Positions 56,849 through 64,000 of a DNA stretch of 64,000 nt are shown piece after piece. Numbering within the stretch: position 1 is the stretch's first letter; every line of letters starts with the position of its first letter. The notes below the pieces were generated by a model. It saw nothing but the letters and a program-made list of their open reading frames with translations. It was not told where the DNA came from and did no database searches. The stretch lies in assembly GCF_008014745.1 (NCBI RefSeq), contig NZ_VPFD01000017.1:62001-126000 (forward strand). Direction: 5' to 3'. Position numbers and translations under genes: made by a program. This DNA is from Massilia arenae (GTDB taxonomy: Bacteria > Pseudomonadota > Gammaproteobacteria > Burkholderiales > Burkholderiaceae_D).

Positions 56849-57565
56849 ATGTCAAAACCAGCCTACCAACGAGTCCTCCTGAAACTGTCCGGCGAAGCGC
56901 TGATGGGCGACGACCCGTTCGGCATCAACCGCGCCACCATCGAGCGCATGGTGGCCGACGTGGCGGAAGTGGCGAAGCTGGGCGTGCAGGTGGCGGTCGT
57001 GATTGGCGGCGGCAACATCTTCCGCGGCGTCGCCCCGGGCGCCCAGGGCATGGACCGCGCCACCGCCGACTACATGGGCATGCTGGCCACCGTCATGAAC
57101 GCGCTGGCCCTGGCCGATGCCATGCGCCACGTCGGCATCACCGCCCGCGTCATGTCGGCGATCGGCATCGAGCAGGTGGTCGAGCCTTATGTGCGCCCGA
57201 AGGCCCTGCAATACCTGGAAGAAGGTAAAGTGGTCGTGTTCGCCGCCGGCACCGGCAACCCGTTCTTCACCACCGACACCGCGGCCGCCCTGCGCGGCGC
57301 CGAGATCTCGGCCGAGATCGTCCTGAAGGCCACCAAGGTCGATGGCGTCTACAGCGCCGACCCCAAGAAAGACCCGCACGCGACGCGTTACGAAAGCATC
57401 ACCTTCGACGAAGCGATCGCCAAGCACCTGCAAGTGATGGACGCTACCGCCTTCGCGCTGTGCCGCGACCAGAAACTGCCGATCAAGGTGTTCTCCATCG
57501 TCAAACCCGGCGCGCTCACCCGCGTGATCATGGGTGAAGACGAAGGTACACTGGTACACGTTTAA
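56849..57565 (+). CDS. pyrH: UMP kinase
   Basis: The product phosphorylates UMP to UDP. It has 238 residues. The amino acid kinase fold shows [82 protein letters not shown] and [16 protein letters not shown]. It has an AGGAG ribosome site. It is followed by frr after 28 bp. Confidence 0.98.
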   Translation: MSKPAYQRVLLKLSGEALMGDDPFGINRATIERMVADVAEVAKLGVQVAVVIGGGNIFRGVAPGAQGMDRATADYMGMLATVMNALALADAMRHVGITARVMSAIGIEQVVEPYVRPKALQYLEEGKVVVFAAGTGNPFFTTDTAAALRGAEISAEIVLKATKVDGVYSADPKKDPHATRYESITFDEAIAKHLQVMDATAFALCRDQKLPIKVFSIVKPGALTRVIMGEDEGTLVHV

Positions 57566-57593
57566 ATATTTACTGAACAACAAGGAGAGCAGC

Positions 57594-58154
57594 ATGTCCC
57601 TGGCTGACGTCAAAAAGAACGCGCAAGAGCGCATGATCAAGTCCATCGAGACCCTGAAAGCCGACCTGGCCAAGGTCCGCACCGGTCGCGCCCACACCGG
57701 CATCCTCGACCACGTGATGGTCGACTACTACGGCAGCCCGACCGCGCTGCCGATGGTCGCCAACCTGACCCTGGTCGATGCGCGCACCATCGGCGTCCAG
57801 CCGTTCGAAAAGAAAATGGCCGCGACCATCGAAAAAGCGATCCGCGACGCCGACCTGGGCCTGAATCCATCGTCGCAGGGCGATATGATCCGCGTGCCGA
57901 CCCCGCCGCTGACCGAAGAGCGCCGCAAAGAAATGGTCAAGCTGACCAAGTCGGAAGGCGAAGATGCGAAGATTGCCGTGCGCAATATCCGTCGCGATGC
58001 CAACGAAGCGCTCAAGAAAATGGTCAAAGACAAGACCGCGTCGGAAGACGACGAGCGCCGCGCCTCGGACGAAATCCAGAAGCTGACCGACAAGGCCGTG
58101 GCCGACATCGACAAGCTGCTGGGTGAAAAAGAGAAAGAAATCCTGACGGTGTAA
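57594..58154 (+). CDS. frr: Ribosome recycling factor
   Basis: This factor splits ribosomes after termination with EF-G. The product has 186 residues from the ATG at 57594 (AAGGAG site). The motifs [98 protein letters not shown] and the C-terminal helix are complete. Confidence 0.99.
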   Translation: MSLADVKKNAQERMIKSIETLKADLAKVRTGRAHTGILDHVMVDYYGSPTALPMVANLTLVDARTIGVQPFEKKMAATIEKAIRDADLGLNPSSQGDMIRVPTPPLTEERRKEMVKLTKSEGEDAKIAVRNIRRDANEALKKMVKDKTASEDDERRASDEIQKLTDKAVADIDKLLGEKEKEILTV

Positions 58155-58176
58155 GGTCCGGCTCAACGGCTTTCTT

Positions 58177-58213
58177 GCGGACCGGCCCCGGCAACTTGCC
58201 GCGGCCGGTCCGC
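58177..58213 (+). other. GC-rich hairpin between frr and uppS
   Basis: A perfect 11-bp stem GCGGACCGGCC / GGCCGGTCCGC (58177-58187 and 58203-58213) lies 23 bp after the frr stop. The 15-nt loop can itself pair in part (CCGGCAA...TTGCCG). No T-run follows, so it may be an mRNA stabilising element or a weak terminator rather than a strong stop. Confidence 0.5.
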
Positions 58214-58294
58214 CTACCTTATGATTGTCCAATTCTGATTGGCCATATGCGCACCGCCGGACGGGAGTCCGGGCGCAGCACTGCTGGATACAAG

Positions 58295-59044
58295 ATGTTC
58301 AAAAGTTCGACCACCGCCGTTCCCGAGACGCCCGCCGTGCCGCGCCACGTCGCCATCATCATGGATGGCAATGGCCGTTGGGCCACCAAACGCCTGCTGC
58401 CGCGCGTCGCCGGCCACGTCAAGGGCGTGGAAGCCGTACGCGGCATCGTCGAAGCCTGCGTGCTGCGCGGGGTCGAGTACCTGACCCTGTTCGCCTTCTC
58501 GTCCGAGAACTGGCGCCGCCCGGCCGACGAAGTCTCGCTGCTGATGCGCCTGTTCGTGACGGCGCTCGAACGCGAAGTCTCGAAGATGCACGCCAATAAT
58601 ATTCGCCTGAAAGTCGTGGGCGACCTGAGCCGCTTCGACGCCAAGCTGCAAGAGATGATCGCCAATGCCGAGCGCCGCACCGCCGGCAACTCCCGCCTGA
58701 CCGTCACCGTGTGCGCCAACTATGGCGGCCGCTGGGATATCATGCAGGCAACGGGGAAGATGGTGCAGGCCAACCCCGGCGTGACCGAATTTACGGAGGA
58801 AATGCTGGCTCCGCACCTGGCGATGGCGTATGCGCCCGAACCCGACCTGTTCATCCGGACCGGCGGCGAGGAACGCATCTCCAATTTCCTGTTGTGGCAG
58901 CTGGCATATGCCGAACTGCATTTCACAAGCACCTTCTGGCCAGATTTCACGCCCGAAGCGCTGGATGAGGCGATCGCCTCGTTCCAGGGCCGCGAACGGC
59001 GCTTCGGCCAGACCAGCGCCCAAGTAGCGAAGAAGACCAACTGA
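58295..59044 (+). CDS. uppS: Undecaprenyl diphosphate synthase
   Basis: The product builds the C55 lipid carrier for cell wall synthesis by cis-condensation. It has 249 residues from the ATG at 58295. The catalytic motif [16 protein letters not shown] has Asp24; [11 protein letters not shown], and the late [36 protein letters not shown] are complete. Upstream in-frame ATGs extend into the post-frr hairpin region and are not used. It overlaps cdsA by 1 nt (TGATG). Confidence 0.97.
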   Translation: MFKSSTTAVPETPAVPRHVAIIMDGNGRWATKRLLPRVAGHVKGVEAVRGIVEACVLRGVEYLTLFAFSSENWRRPADEVSLLMRLFVTALEREVSKMHANNIRLKVVGDLSRFDAKLQEMIANAERRTAGNSRLTVTVCANYGGRWDIMQATGKMVQANPGVTEFTEEMLAPHLAMAYAPEPDLFIRTGGEERISNFLLWQLAYAELHFTSTFWPDFTPEALDEAIASFQGRERRFGQTSAQVAKKTN

Positions 59045-59874
59045 TGCTCAAGACCCGGATCGTCACCGCGCTCGTTTTGCTGGCAGTCCTGCTGCCGGTG
59101 TTGTACTCCAATAACCCCACAGCGTTCGCGGTGGTCGCTTCGGTGTTCTTCGGGGCGGCGATCTGGGAGTGTTTCCGCCTGTTTAATCCGGGCGCGAAGA
59201 GCGCGGTGGCGATCGCGGTGGCCTGGACCCTGGCCTTCGCCTATGCCTTCTTCATGCGCGAGCAGGGCGATCCGACCTTCTGGTTCGCCATCGGCGCGCT
59301 GCTGTGGGCATTGCGCTTCGCGCCCACGCTCAAGCTCGGCCTGCCGCCGCTGGCCAGCACCCCGAACACGCTGCTGAGCCTGCTGTACGCGATTTCGCTG
59401 GTGGCCTGCTTCGCCGCCATCGTCATGCTGTTCCAGTACTCGGCCCTGTTCCTGCTGTCGGTGCTCGTCATCGTCTGGTCGGCCGACATCTTCGCCTATG
59501 TGTGCGGCAAGACCTTCGGCAAGAATAAACTGGCGCCGTCGATCTCGCCCGGCAAGTCGTGGGAAGGCGCCATCGGCGGCGGCATCGTGACCGTGCTGCT
59601 GGCCTCGCTCACCGTCCTGTTCGGCGGCGAGGCTCTCGCCAATACCTTCGCGGTGCGCGTGCAGGCCAGCTTCGGCTGGGCTGGCATGCTCGGCGTTATC
59701 GCCCTCATCGTCGTCGCCAGCGTGGTCGGCGACCTGTTCGAATCCCAGCTCAAGCGCCGTGCCGGCATGAAGGACAGCAGCAATCTGCTGCCTGGCCACG
59801 GCGGCGTGCTGGACCGGATCGACGCACTCGTGCCGGTCCTGCCGCTGGCGGCTTTGATCGCCACCCGGCTCTAG
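59044..59874 (+). CDS. cdsA: Phosphatidate cytidylyltransferase
   Basis: This membrane enzyme makes CDP-diacylglycerol, the precursor of all phospholipids. The product has 276 residues with about eight helices. The family signature is in the C-terminal part: SVVGDLFESQLKRRAGMKDSSNLLPGHGGVLDRIDAL. It starts within the uppS stop codon and is followed by dxr after 12 bp. Confidence 0.96.
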   Translation: MLKTRIVTALVLLAVLLPVLYSNNPTAFAVVASVFFGAAIWECFRLFNPGAKSAVAIAVAWTLAFAYAFFMREQGDPTFWFAIGALLWALRFAPTLKLGLPPLASTPNTLLSLLYAISLVACFAAIVMLFQYSALFLLSVLVIVWSADIFAYVCGKTFGKNKLAPSISPGKSWEGAIGGGIVTVLLASLTVLFGGEALANTFAVRVQASFGWAGMLGVIALIVVASVVGDLFESQLKRRAGMKDSSNLLPGHGGVLDRIDALVPVLPLAALIATRL

Positions 59875-59886
59875 AAGGAAGTCTCC

Positions 59887-61074
59887 ATGCAAGGCATTAC
59901 CATCCTTGGCGCCACCGGTTCGATCGGCGCCTCGACCCTCGACGTGGTGGCGCGCCATCCAGGCCGCTACCGCGTCTACGCCCTCAGCGCGCATTCGCGC
60001 GTGGAAGAACTGGCCGCAGCCTGCCGAAAGTATCGCCCGCAGCGCGCCGTGGTCGGCAGCCCTGAAGCCGCCGCGCAGCTCGCGGCACTGATCGCCGACC
60101 TGCCGACGGGTGTCGAATATGGCGAGCAGGCGCTGTGCGATATCGCCTCCAGCGCCGACACCGACATCGTGATGGCCGCCATCGTCGGCGCCGCCGGCCT
60201 GGCGCCGACGCTCGCCGCGGCGCGCGCCGGCAAGAAGATCCTGCTGGCCAATAAAGAGGCTCTGGTGATGTCGGGCCAGCTGTTTATGGACGCCGTGCGC
60301 GAACACAAGGCGACCCTGCTGCCGGTCGACAGCGAACACAATGCGATCTTCCAGTCGCTGCCGTCCTCGTATGCGCGCGTTCCAGCCGCCTCGGGCGTGG
60401 CAAAGATCCTGCTGACCGCATCCGGCGGCCCGTTCCTGAACCGCGCCGTCGAGACGCTCGACAGCGTGACCCCCGACGAAGCCTGCAAGCACCCGAACTG
60501 GGTCATGGGCCGCAAGATCTCGGTCGATTCGGCCACCATGATGAACAAGGGCCTCGAAGTGATCGAGGCCCACTGGCTGTTCGGCGCGCCGGCCGACCAG
60601 ATCGAAGTCGTGATCCATCCGCAAAGCGTGATCCACTCGATGGTCTCGTATGTGGACGGCTCGGTGCTGGCCCAGTTGGGCAACCCCGATATGCGCACCC
60701 CGATCGCCAATGCGCTGGCCTATCCGGAGCGGATCGATTCGGGCGTGGCCCAGCTCGACCTGACGCAGATGGCCGGGCTGCAGTTCTTCGCGCCCGACTT
60801 CGAACGCTTCCCCTGCCTGGCACTCGCTTTCGATGCGCTGCGCGCGGGCGGCACCGCGCCGGCCCTGCTCAACGCGGCCAATGAGGTGGCGGTGCAGGCC
60901 TTCCTCGAGCGCCGCATCGGTTTCCGCGACATCGACCGCGTGATTCGCCACGCGCTCGACGTCGTGCCGCACGGCCCGGCCCCGTCGATCGAGGCGGTGC
61001 TGGCCCAGGACGCGCGCGCGCGCGCGGCCGCCGCCGACGCCGTATCGAACCTCGCTTCAGGCTTGCAGCGCTGA
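59887..61074 (+). CDS. dxr: 1-deoxy-D-xylulose 5-phosphate reductoisomerase
   Basis: This is the second step of the non-mevalonate isoprenoid pathway, converting DXP to MEP. The product has 395 residues. The NADPH motif is [94 protein letters not shown] and [10 protein letters not shown] are all intact. It feeds the pathway used by uppS nearby. Confidence 0.98.
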   Translation: MQGITILGATGSIGASTLDVVARHPGRYRVYALSAHSRVEELAAACRKYRPQRAVVGSPEAAAQLAALIADLPTGVEYGEQALCDIASSADTDIVMAAIVGAAGLAPTLAAARAGKKILLANKEALVMSGQLFMDAVREHKATLLPVDSEHNAIFQSLPSSYARVPAASGVAKILLTASGGPFLNRAVETLDSVTPDEACKHPNWVMGRKISVDSATMMNKGLEVIEAHWLFGAPADQIEVVIHPQSVIHSMVSYVDGSVLAQLGNPDMRTPIANALAYPERIDSGVAQLDLTQMAGLQFFAPDFERFPCLALAFDALRAGGTAPALLNAANEVAVQAFLERRIGFRDIDRVIRHALDVVPHGPAPSIEAVLAQDARARAAAADAVSNLASGLQR

Positions 61075-61090
61075 TCCCACGGAGCGCACC

Positions 61091-62428
61091 ATGACCATGC
61101 TTTACACCGTGCTGGCCTTCGTGCTGGCGCTCGGTCCCCTGATCGTGATCCACGAACTGGGCCACTACCTGGTCGCGCGCGCCTGCGGCGTCAAGGTGCT
61201 GCGCTTCTCGGTCGGCATGGGCCGCGTGGTCTGGTCGCGCCGCTTCGGCAAGGACCAGACCGAATGGGCGCTGTCGGCGCTGCCGCTGGGCGGCTACGTC
61301 AAGATGCTCGACGCGCGCGACCCCGAGACCGCGCCGACCAGCGACGCCGACCTGGATCGCGAATTCACGCGCCAGAACGTCTGGAAGCGGATCGCCATCG
61401 TGGCCGCCGGCCCGCTGGCCAACTTCCTGCTCGCGATCGGCCTGATGGCCGCGCTGTATATGCATGGCGTGGACGAGCCTTCGGCGCGCCTGCGCGAGGC
61501 CCCGGCGGCATCCGAGGCGGCCAAGGCCGGCGTGCGCGGCGGCGATACCGTGGTGGCGGTGAATGGCAGCGAGGTGCGTTCGTGGACCGAGTTGCGCTGG
61601 CAGGTCTTGCAGGCGGCGGTCGATAAATCCGACGCTCGCCTCGAACTGCGCGGCGCCAACGGCGGCGTCTATAGTGCGACCTTGCCGGCGGCGGTGATCG
61701 GCCGGCTCGACGTCGAGACCGACGTGATGGCCGAACTGGGCCTGGACCTGTGGCGCCCGCAGCCGCGCATCGAGAAGGTGATCGCGGATGGGGCAGGGCA
61801 GCGCGCCGGCCTGCGCGACGGCGACCTGGTGCTGCGCGCCGGCGGCCAGCCCGTCGTCGATGGCATCGCCTTCATCGAGGCCGTGCGCGCATCTGCAGGC
61901 AAGCCGATGGCGATCGAGGTCGAGCGCGCCGGACGCCCCGTGGCCCTGACCCTGACCCCGGAGCCGGATGCGAATGGCCGCGGCGTGATCAAGGCCATGG
62001 TGGCCCAGGCCCCGGAGATGATCACCGTGAGTTCGGGCCCGTTCGAGGCGATCGCGCGCGGCGCCGAGCGCACCTGGGACACCAGCGTGATGACCCTCAA
62101 GATGATCTGGAAGATGATTACCGGGGAAGCGTCGTGGAAGAATGTGACGGGTCCCATTACCATCGCCGATTATGCCGGACAGACTGCAAGAATAGGTCTC
62201 GTAAGCTATTTACAGTTCATCGCCTTTATTAGTATCAGCTTAGGAGTAATGAATTTGTTACCAATTCCAGTTCTGGATGGTGGCCATTTACTGTATTATT
62301 CGCTGGAAGTTTTGACCGGGCGTCCCCTTCCTGCGCGCGTCGGAGAGTTCGCGCAGCGCGCCGGGGTCGGCCTGCTGTTCATGCTGATGGCGCTCGCCGT
62401 CTTCAATGACCTGGTGCGGCTGCTTTAG
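61091..62428 (+). CDS. rseP: Site-2 intramembrane metalloprotease RseP
   Basis: This protease cleaves RseA to release sigma-E on envelope stress and clears signal peptides. The product has 445 residues. The active site VIHELGHYLVAR has His21, Glu22 and His25. Two PDZ-like domains lie between about 125 and 300. The second metal motif NLLPIPVLDGGH has Asp396. An oddity: from about 62180 to 62310, covering this motif, the DNA falls to about 38-45 percent GC with several rare TTA, ATA and AGT codons, while the protein stays conserved. This stretch may hold a promoter for bamA (for example TTTACA at 62209 and TATCAG at 62233, 18 nt apart). Confidence 0.97.
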   Translation: MTMLYTVLAFVLALGPLIVIHELGHYLVARACGVKVLRFSVGMGRVVWSRRFGKDQTEWALSALPLGGYVKMLDARDPETAPTSDADLDREFTRQNVWKRIAIVAAGPLANFLLAIGLMAALYMHGVDEPSARLREAPAASEAAKAGVRGGDTVVAVNGSEVRSWTELRWQVLQAAVDKSDARLELRGANGGVYSATLPAAVIGRLDVETDVMAELGLDLWRPQPRIEKVIADGAGQRAGLRDGDLVLRAGGQPVVDGIAFIEAVRASAGKPMAIEVERAGRPVALTLTPEPDANGRGVIKAMVAQAPEMITVSSGPFEAIARGAERTWDTSVMTLKMIWKMITGEASWKNVTGPITIADYAGQTARIGLVSYLQFIAFISISLGVMNLLPIPVLDGGHLLYYSLEVLTGRPLPARVGEFAQRAGVGLLFMLMALAVFNDLVRLL

Positions 62429-62521
62429 CGGCCCGCATGCGCTCCCGGAATCGGGCGTGCAATTCCCGGCACAGAATAATATGCAATCGTTGTCCAAATG
62501 ACTGACCCTTTGATCCAGCCA

Positions 62522-64000
62522 ATGAAATCACAACCAGATCGTTTTGCCCTGCCGTTCATTCGTCGCAGCTTGATCGGCGCGGCCGTGCTGACCCTGTGCG
62601 CAAGCAATGCGCTGGCCGCCAACCCGTTCGTCGTCAAGGATATCCGGGTCGAAGGCATCCAGCGGACCGAAGCCGGCACCGTGTTCAGCTATCTGCCGGT
62701 GCGCGTGGGCGAGACCTTCGACGACGCCAAGGCATCGAGCGCGATCAAGGCACTGTACGCCACCGGCTTCTTCAAGGACATCCGCCTTGAGGAAGAAAAT
62801 GGCGTGCTGGTGGTACTGGTCGAGGAACGCCCGGCGATTTCGTCGGTCGATTTCACCGGCACCAAGGAATTCGAAAAAGACATGCTGGTCAAGGCGCTGT
62901 CCGAGATCGGCGTGGCCCAGACTCGCATCTTCGACAAGGCCTCGGTCGACCGCGCCGAACAAGAGCTCAAGCGCCAGTACCTGTCGCATGGCCTGTACGG
63001 CGTCAAGATCACCACCACCGTGACCCCGATCGAGCGCAACCGCGTGACGGTCATGTTCAATATCGACGAGGGTGATGTCGCCAAGATCAAGGGCATCAAC
63101 ATCATCGGCAACAAGGCCTTTTCCGACAAGCAGCTGCGCCAGCTGCTCGAACTGCGCCCGTCGGGCTGGTTCACCTGGTACTCGAAGGCCGACCAGTATT
63201 CCAAGCAAAAGCTGACCGGCGACCTGGAGACCATCAAGTCCTGGTACCTGAACCACGGCTACCTGGAAGCCAACGTCGAATCGACCCAGGTCTCGATCAC
63301 CCCGGACAAGCGAGACATCTACCTGACCCTCAACATCACCGAGGGCGAGCAGTACACCGTCTCGAGCGTCAAGCTCGAAGGCGAGATGTTCGGCCGCGAG
63401 GAAGAGCTCAAGGAGCTGATCGTGCTCCAGCCGGGCAAAACCTATGTCGGCGACCTGCAGGAAGCGACCAACAAGTTCATCGCCGACCGCCTCGGCACCT
63501 ACGGCTACGCCTTCGCCAACGTGACGGCCAACCCGGAACTCGACCGCGAGAAGCGCGAAGTCGCGTTTACCTTCTTCGTCGATCCGGGCAAGCGCGCCTA
63601 CGTGCGCCACATGAACATCTCGGGCAACACGGTCACCCGCGACGAAGTCATCCGCCGCGAATTCCGCCAGTTCGAAAGCTCGTGGTACGACGCCAACCGC
63701 GTCAAACTCTCGCGCGACCGCGTCGACCGCCTCGGCTACTTCAAGGACGTGAAGGTCGAGACGCCGGAGTCGCCAGGCACTTCGGACCAGGTCGACGTGA
63801 ACATCGCGGTCGAAGAAAAACCGACCGGTAACTTCATGATCGGCGGCGCCTTCTCGCAGTCCGAGAAGTTCACCTTCACCGCGTCGATCTCGCAGGCCAA
63901 CTTCGCCGGCAGCGGCAACACGGTCGGCATCGAGCTGAACACCAGCAAGTACAATCGCACGATCGCGTTCTCGCAGACCAACCCGTACTTCACGGATGAC
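62522..64000 (+). CDS. bamA: Outer membrane protein assembly factor BamA, N-terminal part (cut by window end)
   Basis: This is the core of the BAM complex, which inserts beta-barrel proteins into the outer membrane. At least 493 residues are in the window; the frame is open to the end. A signal peptide (LIGAAVLTLCASNALA) is followed by five POTRA domains: FVVKDIRVEGIQRTEAGTVFSYLPV, then AISSVDFTGTKEFEKDML, AKIKGINIIGNKAFSDKQL, YTVSSVKLEGEMFGREEELKE and AYVRHMNISGNTVTRDEVIRREF. The barrel begins at about 440 (TGNFMIGGAFSQSEKF). The start at 62522 (MKSQPDRFALPF) is preferred; an ATG at 62498 is also in frame and cannot be excluded. It lies 93 bp after rseP. Confidence 0.96.
   Translation, partial: MKSQPDRFALPFIRRSLIGAAVLTLCASNALAANPFVVKDIRVEGIQRTEAGTVFSYLPVRVGETFDDAKASSAIKALYATGFFKDIRLEEENGVLVVLVEERPAISSVDFTGTKEFEKDMLVKALSEIGVAQTRIFDKASVDRAEQELKRQYLSHGLYGVKITTTVTPIERNRVTVMFNIDEGDVAKIKGINIIGNKAFSDKQLRQLLELRPSGWFTWYSKADQYSKQKLTGDLETIKSWYLNHGYLEANVESTQVSITPDKRDIYLTLNITEGEQYTVSSVKLEGEMFGREEELKELIVLQPGKTYVGDLQEATNKFIADRLGTYGYAFANVTANPELDREKREVAFTFFVDPGKRAYVRHMNISGNTVTRDEVIRREFRQFESSWYDANRVKLSRDRVDRLGYFKDVKVETPESPGTSDQVDVNIAVEEKPTGNFMIGGAFSQSEKFTFTASISQANFAGSGNTVGIELNTSKYNRTIAFSQTNPYFTDD

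Overview
The window is a stretch of chromosome from a GC-rich betaproteobacterium, most likely an Oxalobacteraceae member of the Massilia/Telluria type. This is inferred from about 68-70 percent G+C by hand count, the block rpsB-tsf-pyrH-frr-uppS-cdsA-dxr-rseP-bamA, the smc/zipA/ligA cluster, and the mix of glycine riboswitch, DUF1631 protein and many hybrid kinases. No rRNA, tRNA, CRISPR, prophage or complete insertion sequence was seen.

Layout. 1-1645: start of a propeller-type sensor gene cut by the window edge. 1823-3622: a diverged methyl-accepting chemotaxis-like protein. 3636-8441: glycine cleavage operon gcvT-gcvH-gcvP on the minus strand, with a clear promoter and a tandem glycine riboswitch. 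8488-8777: a cluster of inverted and tandem repeats. 8898-23046: a ClpP-like protease, a DUF1631 protein, smc, a PAS histidine kinase, zipA, ligA, galU, def and a small envelope protein. 23086-24891: a DUF885 hydrolase. 25162-28325: a three-gene unit of a small unknown protein, a KaiC-like double RecA ATPase and a hybrid histidine kinase. 28469-30049: a lone gene of clearly lower G+C whose product carries a HEPN-type RNase motif. 30088-40452: aminotransferase, peptide transporter, amidohydrolase, two tandem paralogous lipoproteins with duplicated upstream motifs, a GH31 enzyme and a catalase-like protein whose start codon lies inside a perfect hairpin. 40454-50972: LysE exporter, lysozyme-inhibitor-like protein, xth, a complete polar amino acid ABC transporter, a 158-bp palindromic repeat, YjbQ, two small membrane proteins, a GAF hybrid kinase, an aldo/keto reductase and a pseudouridine synthase. 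51003-64000: glnD and map on the minus strand, then the translation/isoprenoid/envelope block from rpsB to bamA, the last gene being cut by the window end.

How it fits together. Most of the window is housekeeping: one-carbon metabolism switched on by glycine, chromosome segregation and division, DNA ligation, nitrogen signalling, translation, and outer membrane assembly. The accessory content is concentrated in 24.9-30.1 kb (KaiC-like/kinase unit and the HEPN gene) and 33-47 kb (lipoprotein pair, hairpin-gated catalase, palindromic repeat). The best candidates for something undescribed are the low-GC HEPN gene, the KaiC-like unit lacking the canonical phosphosites, and the hairpin over the catalase start. 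Functions are inferred from recognised family motifs, and no database search was run.
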